Source: Oryzicola mucosus
Lineage (GTDB): Bacteria > Pseudomonadota > Alphaproteobacteria > Rhizobiales > Rhizobiaceae
Assembly (NCBI RefSeq): GCF_014534685.1
Contig: NZ_JACVVX010000008.1
Location: 106,540 to 170,539 of the forward strand
DNA length: 64,000 nt
Reading direction: 5' to 3'
In this document: piece after piece, positions 14,758-23,457 of the stretch
Layout of the letters: the number at the start of each line of letters is the position of its first letter
Numbering within the stretch: position 1 is the stretch's first letter
Made by a program: the position numbers and the translations under genes
Notes under the pieces: model-generated
Databases searched by the model: none
The model's input: only the letters and a program-made list of their open reading frames with translations
What the model was told of the DNA's origin: nothing

Positions 14758-16299
14758 ATGATGCAAACGAAACGTACGACCATCGCCTTGGGACTGGCAT
14801 GGGCCTTGGCAGCGGGGAGCTCGCAAGCGGCCCAGGCTGCCGAATGCGCCGGACTCATGCAGCCTGGTCTTGTCGCCGACACAGTCGTCAGTGCTGCTCG
14901 GGATGTGGCGGCCGCCGACGGGTTGCCCGCCTATTGCGAAGTCGAGGCGACGAATTCGTCCGCGCCCGGTTCCAAGATCGTCACGATGACGAGGCTTCCG
15001 ATGGATTGGAACGGCAAGCTTCTGGCGGCGGGCGGCGGTGGGTTCGCGGGCGATACCAAGCTGGAGACGGTGGCTCCGGCGCTGAAGCGGGGCTATGCGA
15101 CGATCGGCACGAATATGGGCCATGCTGGAACGGAATCGCTCGGCATGGAGTGGATGATCACCGAGAAGGGCAAGCTGAACGAAGTCGTCCTTGCCGATTT
15201 CGGCGAGCGCGCGGCACATGTGTCCGCAATCGTCGGTAAGGAACTGATCAAGGCGTATTACGGGCGACCGCAAACGCAGGCTTATTGGCAGGGCTGTTCT
15301 ACGGGCGGACGCCAAGGCATGACGGAGTCGCAGCGTCATCCCGAAGATTTTGATGGCATCATCGCCGGAGCGCCGGTGTTCAGCTGGGTGCTCTATTCGC
15401 AGTCGATCCAGCGGGCGCAGTTTTTCCGCAACACGCCGGGGGCGCTCATCACAAAGGAGCAGGTGCCGCTGATCCGCGATGCGGTCGTCACCGCCTGCGA
15501 CGGCCTCGACGGCGTAAAAGATGGCTATCTCACCAACCCGCTAGCCTGTTCGTGGGACCCTGCGGAGATCGAGTGCAAGGAAGGTCAGGCGGCTGGTGCG
15601 CAGTGCCTGTCAAAAGAGCAGGCAGGAGCAGTCCGTAAGCTCTACGCCGGCTATGTCACGCCCGACGGGCTGACCGTGTCGGATCCGACAATGCGCGGCG
15701 GCGAAGGCGACTGGACAATGCGTTTCGTCGGCATCCCGCCATTGCCCAAGGGGCTGAACGTGCATTTCGGCGGTGTAGCCACGGCATATCTCTACAAACT
15801 TGATCCTGAGTGGGATCCGCTCAGCTTCGACCCTGACACGGAGATGGCCGAATTGCTCAGGACCAAGGCGACGCAGCATATGATCCCGGACAATCCGGAC
15901 ATCTCGCCTTTCGTCAAGCGCGGCGGCAAGATGCTTTTGTGGCACGGCTTCAACGATTCCGGCCCGAGTGCGCTGCAGACCTTGCATTATTACAAGCAGA
16001 TGGAGGCCGTCGTTGCGCCGCAGATCGATACGCCGGTGACGGATAGCGTGCGCTACTTCCTCGCGCCCGGCGTCGGTCATTGCGGTGGCGGTGCTGGACC
16101 GGACCGGTTCGATATGCTGACGGCGCTGGAGAATTGGGTCGAGAAGGGCGAGGCGCCAGAACGCATCATCGCTTCGAAGAAGGACAGTGAAATGACGCGG
16201 CCGCTGTGTCCTTATCCGACCATTGCGACCTACAAGGGGTCGGGCAACACCGACGATGCGGCCAATTTCGACTGCGCGCCGATGAACCCGGCCGAATAG
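14758..16299 (+). CDS. Tannase/feruloyl esterase family hydrolase, secreted
   Basis: A 513-residue protein with a signal peptide (MMQTKRTTIALGLAWALAAG..., cut near AQA). The serine-hydrolase nucleophile lies in YWQGCSTGGRQGM (G-C-S-T-G-G, typical of the tannase/FaeB family, whose Cys pairs with another Cys next to the catalytic His). An HGFNDSG Asp region and C-terminal GVGHCGGG His complete the triad. Members release ferulic, p-coumaric or gallic acid from esters. In this island it would supply hydroxycinnamates to the CoA ligase and hydratase-lyases. It follows the enoyl-CoA hydratase by 76 bases with GGGGAGGAGAG before the ATG. Confidence 0.88.
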   Translation: MMQTKRTTIALGLAWALAAGSSQAAQAAECAGLMQPGLVADTVVSAARDVAAADGLPAYCEVEATNSSAPGSKIVTMTRLPMDWNGKLLAAGGGGFAGDTKLETVAPALKRGYATIGTNMGHAGTESLGMEWMITEKGKLNEVVLADFGERAAHVSAIVGKELIKAYYGRPQTQAYWQGCSTGGRQGMTESQRHPEDFDGIIAGAPVFSWVLYSQSIQRAQFFRNTPGALITKEQVPLIRDAVVTACDGLDGVKDGYLTNPLACSWDPAEIECKEGQAAGAQCLSKEQAGAVRKLYAGYVTPDGLTVSDPTMRGGEGDWTMRFVGIPPLPKGLNVHFGGVATAYLYKLDPEWDPLSFDPDTEMAELLRTKATQHMIPDNPDISPFVKRGGKMLLWHGFNDSGPSALQTLHYYKQMEAVVAPQIDTPVTDSVRYFLAPGVGHCGGGAGPDRFDMLTALENWVEKGEAPERIIASKKDSEMTRPLCPYPTIATYKGSGNTDDAANFDCAPMNPAE

Positions 16300-16324
16300 C
16301 CGATGCAAGAGCTTTTGCGCCCGG

Positions 16325-17236
16325 TCAGGCGAGCATCAGAGGGCGGAGCGCGTCGGTTGCGGTCTGTGTGATGCCGACGATCTTGCGTCGGTCGAGATCG
16401 AAGACGACAGCGACCGATTCCATGTAGCCCCAGACTTGTCCGTCGACCGGATCGACCATCCAGTGTTCAACCGATAGGGTCTTCGTATCCGCGCCGGTGA
16501 AGGCGGAGCGGACTTCGAAGCAATCGCCGATGCGGGGCTGGCCGAGATGGACGATGCGGAACTCGAGCACCGCTCCGCCGAACCGTTGCGGCACGGCTTC
16601 AGCATGCTGCGCGACGAGCGCACGCAACGGCGCCATCAAGCCGCGGATGCCATCTGCGACGGTGCCTATGAATTTTTGCGGGAGCATGCGCCCGAAGGCA
16701 TCGCAGTCGGCCATGCCAACGGAGCCAAGGGCGATCCGCCTGTGGGAGGCAAGCGCCGAGATGCCATCGAAGGACGGAGCGGGGCCGGCTTTCACGCTGC
16801 GCGGGCGCGCCTCGGGGGGTACTTTCATGAGGAGATCGGCGGCCTTCCGTGAAAAGTCGGCCGGCCAGGCGATGGCGTCGCCGGATGGCGTGCATGCATG
16901 CAATGCGACGCGCAAGGTGGCTGCAACGGCGCCATCGGCATCATGCCGCAACAGGGCCACGATCTCCGCATCGTGTCCGCCGAGTCTGGAGAACCCTGCC
17001 ACCAGATAAAGAGGCGCCGCTGCCTGGGCCTCGCGATGGAAGCGGATATGCATCTCGTCGACCTCGGCGGTGACGGTCGCGCCTGATGCGAAACAGCCCG
17101 GTAGGCCGGCGAGCGCGAACAGAACGGAGATGCCTTCCATACAGCGCGCGACATAGAAGCGCGTGTTCATGTGGCCCATCTCGTCGCATTCCCAGGAATT
17201 GACGCCGCCCCGCCACACCTCCGTGCCGTCATTCAT
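16325..17236 (-). CDS. Double-hotdog acyl-CoA thioesterase family protein
   Basis: A 303-residue protein. The N-terminal motif NSWECDEMGHMNTRFYV is the 4HBT-type thioesterase signature (Asp/Glu and the helix-start HMN). A second hotdog-like half follows around residues 165-290 (MADCDAFGRMLPQKF ... FRIVHLG). It likely hydrolyses an aromatic or short acyl-CoA, which could prevent CoA trapping in the island's pathway (inference). It converges on the tannase gene and is divergent from the aldehyde dehydrogenase; the shared region carries two palindromic operators. Confidence 0.75.
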   Translation of the reverse strand: MNDGTEVWRGGVNSWECDEMGHMNTRFYVARCMEGISVLFALAGLPGCFASGATVTAEVDEMHIRFHREAQAAAPLYLVAGFSRLGGHDAEIVALLRHDADGAVAATLRVALHACTPSGDAIAWPADFSRKAADLLMKVPPEARPRSVKAGPAPSFDGISALASHRRIALGSVGMADCDAFGRMLPQKFIGTVADGIRGLMAPLRALVAQHAEAVPQRFGGAVLEFRIVHLGQPRIGDCFEVRSAFTGADTKTLSVEHWMVDPVDGQVWGYMESVAVVFDLDRRKIVGITQTATDALRPLMLA

Positions 17237-17275
17237 CCCCTGAGCCTCCAGATCGCATTCAATGATGGTTGATGA

Positions 17276-17294
17276 ATATCAGGCATCCTGATAT
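17276..17294. promoter_or_regulatory. Palindromic operator, copy 1 (ATATCAGG-CAT-CCTGATAT)
   Basis: A perfect 8-3-8 inverted repeat in the divergent region between the thioesterase and the aldehyde dehydrogenase. It recurs, less perfectly, near 17333, 24889, 30142 and 36491. Size and symmetry fit a dimeric MarR-type repressor; the candidate is the MarR gene at 26.3-26.8 kb. Confidence 0.75.
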
Positions 17295-17316
17295 CATTCA
17301 ATCGCGTGATCCACCC

Positions 17317-17346
17317 TTGACAAGTATCAGGTTCCCTGATGATACG
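17317..17346 (+). promoter_or_regulatory. Promoter with embedded palindromic operator, copy 2
   Basis: TTGACA at 17317-17322 and GATACG at 17341-17346 (18-bp spacing) form a candidate promoter for the aldehyde dehydrogenase operon. The palindrome ATCAGG-TTC-CCTGAT (17326-17340) lies in the spacer, as expected for a repressor that blocks RNA polymerase. Its centre is 48 bases from that of copy 1. Confidence 0.6.
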
Positions 17347-17379
17347 GTCAGGCCTGCATCGGATCGAGGAGGACGACTG

Positions 17380-18846
17380 ATGAACGCCCTATCCATGACC
17401 CCAGCCGCGCCGGGCGACTATGTTTCGCCGACACTTCTCATCGACGGCGATTGGATCGAAGCATCCGAGCGCGAGACTCAGCCGGTGGTCAACCCCGCCA
17501 CAGGCCGCGCCATTGGCGTCGTACCGCATGCCACCACAGCCGATCTCGACCGCGCCTTGGCGGCCGCCGAACGGGCATTCGCGTCTTGGCGACATGTCAA
17601 TCCACGCGAGCGTGGCAAGATCCTCAAGAAGGCTGCCGAGCTGATGCGTGAGCGCCAGGAGGACATCGCCCGCCTGGCCACCTTGGAAATGGGCAAACCG
17701 CTGGCAGAAGCTCGGCTCGAGACGCATTTCGCCTGCGAGGAAATGGAATGGTTCGCCGAGGAAGGCCGCCGCAGCTATGGCCGTGTCATTCCCGGCCGCC
17801 TGCACGACACGCGCTTCACCGTGGTGCGCGAACCGGTAGGCCCCGCTGCCGGTTTTTCCGCCTGGAATTTCCCGATCGGCAACGCCGCGCGGAAGATGGG
17901 TTCGGCGCTCGCCGCAGGCTGCACCATGGTCTACAAACCGGGTGAGGAAGCCCCTGCCTCGGCGCTTGCGGTGGCTCGCTGTCTGGTCGACGCTGGCGTA
18001 CCGGCCGGCGCAATCGCTGTCGTGTTCGGTGTGCCGGACACGATCTCGCGCCATCTGCTGGCCTCGCCGATCATTCGCAAGGTCTCCTTCACCGGCTCGG
18101 TGGCGGTCGGCAAGCATCTGATCAAGCTCGCCGCGGACGGGCTCAGGCGCACGACGATGGAGCTTGGTGGCCACGCGCCGGTCCTGGTCTTCGACGACGC
18201 CGATATCGCCAACGCGCTCGATATGGGCGTGCTGCGCAAATTCCGGAATTCCGGCCAGGTTTGCGTCTCTCCGACACGCTTCTATGTGCAGGAAGCATCT
18301 TACAAGCACTTCTGCGAGGGCTTCGCCGAGCGGGCGGGCAAAATTCAGGTCGGCGACGGGCTGGACGCAAGCACCCAGATGGGGCCGCTCGTCCATAATC
18401 GACGGCGCGACGCGGTGGAAGCGCTGGTGCAGGACGCGGTTGCCAAGGGGGCGAAGCTGTTGAGCGGGGGAAGGCGCATCGGAAACGACGGCAGCTTCTT
18501 TGAGCCAACGGTGCTTGCGGATGTGCCCGGCGATGCGCGGATCATGAGCGAAGAGCCGTTCGGTCCTGTCGCCGTGCTCAATCCGTTCACCGACCTGGAC
18601 GACGCTGTTCGTAAGGCCAACAGCCTGCCTTACGGTCTGGCGGCCTATGCCTTTACCTCATCTGCCGCAAATATTGTCCGGCTGGGCGACGCCATCGAGG
18701 CGGGCATGGTCGGCATCAACTCGTTTAACATCTCCATGCCCGAAACGCCGTTTGGCGGCGTCAAGGAGAGCGGTCACGGGTCCGAGGTCGGCATGGAAGG
18801 TATAGACGCCTTCCTCGTCACCAAGACGCTGAGCGTCACCGTCTAG
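17380..18846 (+). CDS. NAD(P)-dependent aldehyde dehydrogenase (GabD/vanillin dehydrogenase-like)
   Basis: A 488-residue aldehyde dehydrogenase. It shows the cofactor-binding segment FSAWNFPIGNAARK, catalytic Glu in MELGGHAP and catalytic Cys in SGQVCVSPTRF. The ATG at 17380 has AGGAGG upstream. It is closely similar along its length to the second aldehyde dehydrogenase at 39.5 kb. As the first gene of the operon with two thiamine-diphosphate enzymes and two hydroxy-acid oxidases, it most likely oxidises the aldehyde formed by 2-oxo-acid decarboxylation. Confidence 0.9.
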   Translation: MNALSMTPAAPGDYVSPTLLIDGDWIEASERETQPVVNPATGRAIGVVPHATTADLDRALAAAERAFASWRHVNPRERGKILKKAAELMRERQEDIARLATLEMGKPLAEARLETHFACEEMEWFAEEGRRSYGRVIPGRLHDTRFTVVREPVGPAAGFSAWNFPIGNAARKMGSALAAGCTMVYKPGEEAPASALAVARCLVDAGVPAGAIAVVFGVPDTISRHLLASPIIRKVSFTGSVAVGKHLIKLAADGLRRTTMELGGHAPVLVFDDADIANALDMGVLRKFRNSGQVCVSPTRFYVQEASYKHFCEGFAERAGKIQVGDGLDASTQMGPLVHNRRRDAVEALVQDAVAKGAKLLSGGRRIGNDGSFFEPTVLADVPGDARIMSEEPFGPVAVLNPFTDLDDAVRKANSLPYGLAAYAFTSSAANIVRLGDAIEAGMVGINSFNISMPETPFGGVKESGHGSEVGMEGIDAFLVTKTLSVTV

Positions 18847-18874
18847 GACGGCTCAAACAAGGGAGGCCGATGCC

Positions 18875-20572
18875 ATGAAGCACATCCGTCCAGAAGGCGC
18901 ATTTGCCGCGGAGGCCGTGCTCGGCCGCATGAAGGCAGCCGGCATCGACGTTCTGCTGGCCAATGGCGGCACTGATTTCCCATCGATCATCGAGGCTTAT
19001 GCGCGCTCACCGGAAAGCGGCATTGCGATGCCCGAACCTCTGGTGATCCCGCATGAAGGCGTCGCTGTGGGCATGGCGCATGGCTATTATCTTGCAACCG
19101 GCAAGCCGGCTGCCGTGATGGTGCATGTCAATGTGGGCCTGGCCAATTCGGTCATGGGGCTGATCAACGCAGCGTCTGAAAACGTACCGATCCTGATGTG
19201 CTCCGGACGCACTCCGTTGACCGAGAGCGGGCGCTTCGGCAGCCGGTCGAGCCCGATCCATTGGGGCCAGGAGATGCGCGACCAGGCCGGGATGGTGCGT
19301 GAGATCGTCAAATGGGACTACGAGCTGCGTTATGCCGACCAGGCGGGGCCGGCGATCGACCGCGCGATCAGCATCGCGATGAGCGAGCCGCGCGGTCCGG
19401 TCTATGTCAGCCTGCCGCGCGAGGCTCTTGCCGAGGCCTCCGCAGCGCCGGCTTCCCAGCCCAATCTTGCACCGACGACCTATGGCCCGCCGGCCGGCGA
19501 TCTGGTGGCACGCGCGGCTGATGTGCTGGCCCAGGCGCACAACCCCGTCATCATCACGCAAAGCGGCGAGGTTAGTGACGGCTTCGAGCCGCTGGCCGGG
19601 TTCGCCGAACGCTTTGCCCTGCCGGTTGTCGAATTTTGGGCGACGCGCCAGTCGCTCCCGACAAGCCACCCGATGCATGTCGGCCGTGAGCCGACGGCGT
19701 GGGTCCGCGACGCCGATGTGATCGTCGTTGCAAGTGCAATGGTCCCGTGGATCGCCGACCACGTCCAGCCTTCGGACACCTGCACGATCATTGCCGTGGG
19801 CCCAGAGCCGCTGTATCGCGCTCTGCCCATGCGCAGCTTCCGCATCGACATTTCGCTGGCGGGCGGACTGAACGCAGGCATTGCCGCGTTGGATACGGCC
19901 ATGCGCGAGCGCGCGCCCGCAGCCGAGGATTTCGCCCACCGCCGCGCCCGCATTGCCGCCTTTCGCGCCGAGGCCGATGCCGCATTGCAGAAGCGGCTGT
20001 CGACGGGGAACGGCGCGCCGATGTCGCCTGGCTATGTCAGCAAATGCCTGTCCGATGCGGCCGACCAGAACACTGTGTTTTTCAACGAGCTCGGCGTTGA
20101 TCCGAGCGCCATGCAGTTCGATGCGCCGGGCAGCTACTTTTCGACACCACTCTCCGGCGGTTTGGGTTGGGGCCTGACGGCTGCGCTCGGCGCGCAGCTT
20201 GGCAATCGCGCCAAGCAGGTCGTCGCCACGATCGGCGACGGATCCTATATGTTCGCCAACCCCGTGGCCTGCCACCAGACGGCGGCAGCGCTCAAGCTTC
20301 CGCTGCTCACCGTCGTTTTCAACAACGGGATCTGGAACGCGGTGCGCCGCTCGACGCTCTATATGTATCCGGACGGCAAGGCGGCGGCAGCCAACGTGAT
20401 GCCGATCACGGCACTCGACCCATCGCCGGATTATGCCGCGATTGCGCGGGCGCATGGCGCGCATGCGGAACGGGTCGACGACGGCGCAGCACTCCCCGCC
20501 GCGATCCAGAGAGCGCTGGCCGAAACCCGGTCGGGCCGGCAGGCTCTGCTGGAAGTCATCGTGGGATATTAG
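18875..20572 (+). CDS. Thiamine-diphosphate-dependent enzyme, acetolactate synthase/benzoylformate decarboxylase-like (first copy)
   Basis: A 565-residue protein with the three-domain TPP fold. The N-terminal Pyr domain contains HEGVAVGMAHGYYLATGKPA with the conserved Glu. The C-terminal PP domain has the GDG motif (ATIGDGSYMFANPVACHQ) ending in VVFNN. The family includes benzoylformate and other 2-oxo-acid decarboxylases. Beside two hydroxy-acid oxidases and an aldehyde dehydrogenase, decarboxylation of an aromatic 2-oxo acid is the natural role. The next gene starts within its stop codon (one-base overlap). Confidence 0.85.
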   Translation: MKHIRPEGAFAAEAVLGRMKAAGIDVLLANGGTDFPSIIEAYARSPESGIAMPEPLVIPHEGVAVGMAHGYYLATGKPAAVMVHVNVGLANSVMGLINAASENVPILMCSGRTPLTESGRFGSRSSPIHWGQEMRDQAGMVREIVKWDYELRYADQAGPAIDRAISIAMSEPRGPVYVSLPREALAEASAAPASQPNLAPTTYGPPAGDLVARAADVLAQAHNPVIITQSGEVSDGFEPLAGFAERFALPVVEFWATRQSLPTSHPMHVGREPTAWVRDADVIVVASAMVPWIADHVQPSDTCTIIAVGPEPLYRALPMRSFRIDISLAGGLNAGIAALDTAMRERAPAAEDFAHRRARIAAFRAEADAALQKRLSTGNGAPMSPGYVSKCLSDAADQNTVFFNELGVDPSAMQFDAPGSYFSTPLSGGLGWGLTAALGAQLGNRAKQVVATIGDGSYMFANPVACHQTAAALKLPLLTVVFNNGIWNAVRRSTLYMYPDGKAAAANVMPITALDPSPDYAAIARAHGAHAERVDDGAALPAAIQRALAETRSGRQALLEVIVGY

Positions 20573-21807
20573 TGGACCCCGTCTCACACCAGACCCCTGA
20601 GGAGGCAAGGCTGGCGCAACGGCTCCCGCTGCTTCGGCGGAAGTTTCCGACTGTCGAGGATCTGGAGAAGAGCGCGGCGCGGCGGATACCGCGATTTGCC
20701 TTCCAGTTTCTCCAGGGCGGAGCGGGCGACGAAAGCGGTTTGTCGCGCAACCGTTCGGCATTGAAGGGCATCGAGATCGTGCCGCGCTATGGGCGGGATG
20801 TTCGGGATGTCGACTCCTCGGTGGAGTTGTTCGGCCATCGCTACGCTGCCCCGATCGGTATCTCGCCGATCGGCATGGACGGGCTGATGTGGCCTGGCGC
20901 GACGGAACTGTTCGCGCGTGCGGCGCAGAGGATGAACATTCCTTATCTCGTCGGCACGCTGGCGACGGCCCGCATCGAGGACGTCGCGCGCTGGGCGGCT
21001 GACGTTACCTGGTTTCAGCTCTATCCGATTGCAGCCGACGAGCACCGCGTGAGTTTCGATCTAGCAGCGCGCGCGCAGAACGCGGGCGCCAAGGTGCTGG
21101 TGGCAACACTGGATGTGCCCGTCCGTTCGAAGCGGCCTCGCGATCTGCGCAACGGTTTCGCCATGCCGTTTCGGCTCGGCTACCGTAACATGCTGGATGT
21201 CGCCGCGTCGCCGCACTGGCTCCGGGCCCTGGCGAAGCGGGGCAAGCCAAGCTTCGCCAATATGGAGGCCTATGCCGGAGGGCGCGATCCTGCTGCGTTT
21301 GTGGCCGGCCATGTCGGCGGTGGCTTCGGCTGGGACGTTCTGGTCCGGCTGCGCGAGACATGGCGCGGGCCGATGCTTGTCAAGGGCGTGCTGCACCCGG
21401 CAGATGCGGAGACGGCGCGCTCTCTCGGCTTTGACGGCGTCATCGTTTCCAACCATGGCGGCCGCCAGTTCGACGCCGCGCCAGCGTCGATCGACATGCT
21501 GCCGGCCATCGCCGCGGCTGTTGGTCGCGATATGACGGTGATCCTCGACAGCGGCGTGACCTCAGGCGTCGACATGATGCGGGCGCTCGCCTGCGGCGCG
21601 CAATCCTGCTTTTCCGCACGTGCGTTCATGTTGGCGCTCGCGGCCATCGGCGATGACGGCGCCCGCCACATGGCGGCGAGCTTCATCGACGAATTCACCA
21701 TTGCACTGGGCCAGTCCGGACTGCGCTCGACCGCCGAGGCCCGCAAGGCGCCCGTAAGACATCCGACGGCCTGGACGTGGAAAGCCAAAGAAGGAGATTC
21801 TGCATGA
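20572..21807 (+). CDS. FMN-dependent alpha-hydroxy-acid oxidase/dehydrogenase (L-lactate/mandelate dehydrogenase family)
   Basis: A 411-residue TIM-barrel flavoprotein. It shows the FMN-binding barrel start (YAAPIGISPIGMDGLMWP), Lys in LVKGVLHPADAE, and the active-site His-Arg in SNHGGRQFDAAPASIDMLP. Family members oxidise L-2-hydroxy acids (lactate, glycolate, mandelate) to 2-oxo acids. The GTG at 20572 overlaps the stop of the previous gene; the next gene overlaps its stop (ATGA). This tight coupling to two TPP enzymes resembles the mdlB-mdlC logic of mandelate breakdown. Confidence 0.87.
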   Translation: MDPVSHQTPEEARLAQRLPLLRRKFPTVEDLEKSAARRIPRFAFQFLQGGAGDESGLSRNRSALKGIEIVPRYGRDVRDVDSSVELFGHRYAAPIGISPIGMDGLMWPGATELFARAAQRMNIPYLVGTLATARIEDVARWAADVTWFQLYPIAADEHRVSFDLAARAQNAGAKVLVATLDVPVRSKRPRDLRNGFAMPFRLGYRNMLDVAASPHWLRALAKRGKPSFANMEAYAGGRDPAAFVAGHVGGGFGWDVLVRLRETWRGPMLVKGVLHPADAETARSLGFDGVIVSNHGGRQFDAAPASIDMLPAIAAAVGRDMTVILDSGVTSGVDMMRALACGAQSCFSARAFMLALAAIGDDGARHMAASFIDEFTIALGQSGLRSTAEARKAPVRHPTAWTWKAKEGDSA

Positions 21808-23453
21808 AACTCGGTGCAGCGATTGCCGAAATCCTCAAGCGCGAGGGCGTTGAGCTTATCTGCGGCTATCCCGTCAACCATGTGCTGGAGCGGGCTGCGG
21901 AAGCCGATATCCGCCCCGTCATCGTGCGGCAGGAGCGCACCGGCATCCACATGGCCGATGCGATCTCGCGGCTGTCCTCCGGCCGCAAGATCGGCGTTTT
22001 CGCCATGCAGCTCGGCCCCGGCACCGAGAACGCCTATGGCGGTGTCGCGCAGGCCTATTCGGAATCGGTGCCGCTGCTGGTTCTTCCGATGGGATACGAA
22101 CGTCGGCTTGCCCATATCGCGCCAAACTACAACGCCACCGTTTCGATGGCCACGATCACCAAGTCGGCCGAGCCGATTACATCGGCCGACGAGGTGCCGA
22201 ACGTTTTTCGACGCGCCTTCAGCCGGCTGCGCAACGGTCGCGGCGGTCCGGTCTTGATCGAGATCCCCAATGACATGTGGCAACACGAGGTACCGGAGCC
22301 GCTTGACTATCGGCCGGTGCTGACAACCCGCTATGGACCCGATCCGGCAACTGTAGCGGCTGCCGTCGATCTGCTCGTAGCTGCGAAGCGTCCGGTACTT
22401 TATGCCGGGCAGGGCGTACACTATGCCCGTGCCTGGCCGCAGTTGAAGGCGCTGGCCGAGCGTCTGGCGATACCCGTTTCCACCAGCCTCGAAGGCAAGA
22501 GTGCATTTCCCGAGACGCATGCCCTGTCCATTGGGGCAGGCGGTGCCGCGATCTCGAAAACGCTGCGCCACTTTCTCGATACCTCGGACCTGATCTTCGG
22601 CATCGGTTGCTCTTTCACCGAAACCCCCTTCGGGGTGCAGATGCCCCTCGGCAAGACCATGATCCACGCCACGCTCGATCCGGATCATGTAAACAAGGAC
22701 ATCGAGGCCAAGGTGGCGCTTATCGGCGATGCCGGCCTGACGCTCGACGCCGTGCTGGCGGAACTCGACGCACGCGGCACGCCCGGCCGGGACGCGGCGG
22801 AGATTTCTGCGGAGATCGCCGAAGTCCAGGCGGCTTGGCTTGCCGAATGGATGCCGAAACTGACATCGCAGGACGCACCGCTTTCACCGTATCGGGTGTT
22901 GTGGGATTTGCAGCACACGGTCGACGTAGCGAACACGATCATTACGCATGACGCCGGCAGCCCGCGCGACCAGCTTTCGCCGTTCTGGAAGACGGTCGAG
23001 CCGCTGACCTATATCGGCTGGGGGAAAACGACCCAGCTCGGTTATGGGCTCGGCCTCGCCATGGGCGCAAAGCTTGCCCATCCCGACAAGCTCTGCATCA
23101 ATGTTTGGGGCGATGCGGCCATCGGCTTTACCGGCATGGACTTTGAGACCGCCGTGCGCGAGCGGATCCCGATTCTGTCGATCCTGCTGAACAATTTCTC
23201 CATGGCAATGGAGTTGCCGATCATGCCGGTCTCGACCGAGAAATACCGTTCGACGGACATTTCCGGTGACTATGCCGCCTTCGCGCGCGCCATGGGAGCC
23301 TATGGCGAGCGGGTGACCCAGCCGGAGGAAATCGTACCCGCGATCCTGCGCGGTATCGAGAAAACGGAGGCCGGCATTCCGGTCCTGCTGGAGTTCATCA
23401 CCTCCAAGGAAATCCAGCGCTCGCGCTATCACCGCGCAGCCGCAGGGGCGTGA
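21804..23453 (+). CDS. Thiamine-diphosphate-dependent enzyme, acetolactate synthase/benzoylformate decarboxylase-like (second copy)
   Basis: A 549-residue TPP enzyme, distinct in sequence from the first copy. The Pyr domain holds RQERTGIHMADAISRLSSG with the catalytic-type Glu. The PP domain carries VWGDAAIGFTGMDFETAVRERIP and LLNN. The ATG at 21804 follows AAGGAG and overlaps the upstream stop. Two non-identical TPP enzymes flanking one hydroxy-acid oxidase could mean two substrates, or a decarboxylase plus a carboligase. Confidence 0.85.
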   Translation: MKLGAAIAEILKREGVELICGYPVNHVLERAAEADIRPVIVRQERTGIHMADAISRLSSGRKIGVFAMQLGPGTENAYGGVAQAYSESVPLLVLPMGYERRLAHIAPNYNATVSMATITKSAEPITSADEVPNVFRRAFSRLRNGRGGPVLIEIPNDMWQHEVPEPLDYRPVLTTRYGPDPATVAAAVDLLVAAKRPVLYAGQGVHYARAWPQLKALAERLAIPVSTSLEGKSAFPETHALSIGAGGAAISKTLRHFLDTSDLIFGIGCSFTETPFGVQMPLGKTMIHATLDPDHVNKDIEAKVALIGDAGLTLDAVLAELDARGTPGRDAAEISAEIAEVQAAWLAEWMPKLTSQDAPLSPYRVLWDLQHTVDVANTIITHDAGSPRDQLSPFWKTVEPLTYIGWGKTTQLGYGLGLAMGAKLAHPDKLCINVWGDAAIGFTGMDFETAVRERIPILSILLNNFSMAMELPIMPVSTEKYRSTDISGDYAAFARAMGAYGERVTQPEEIVPAILRGIEKTEAGIPVLLEFITSKEIQRSRYHRAAAGA

Positions 23454-23457
23454 CCTG

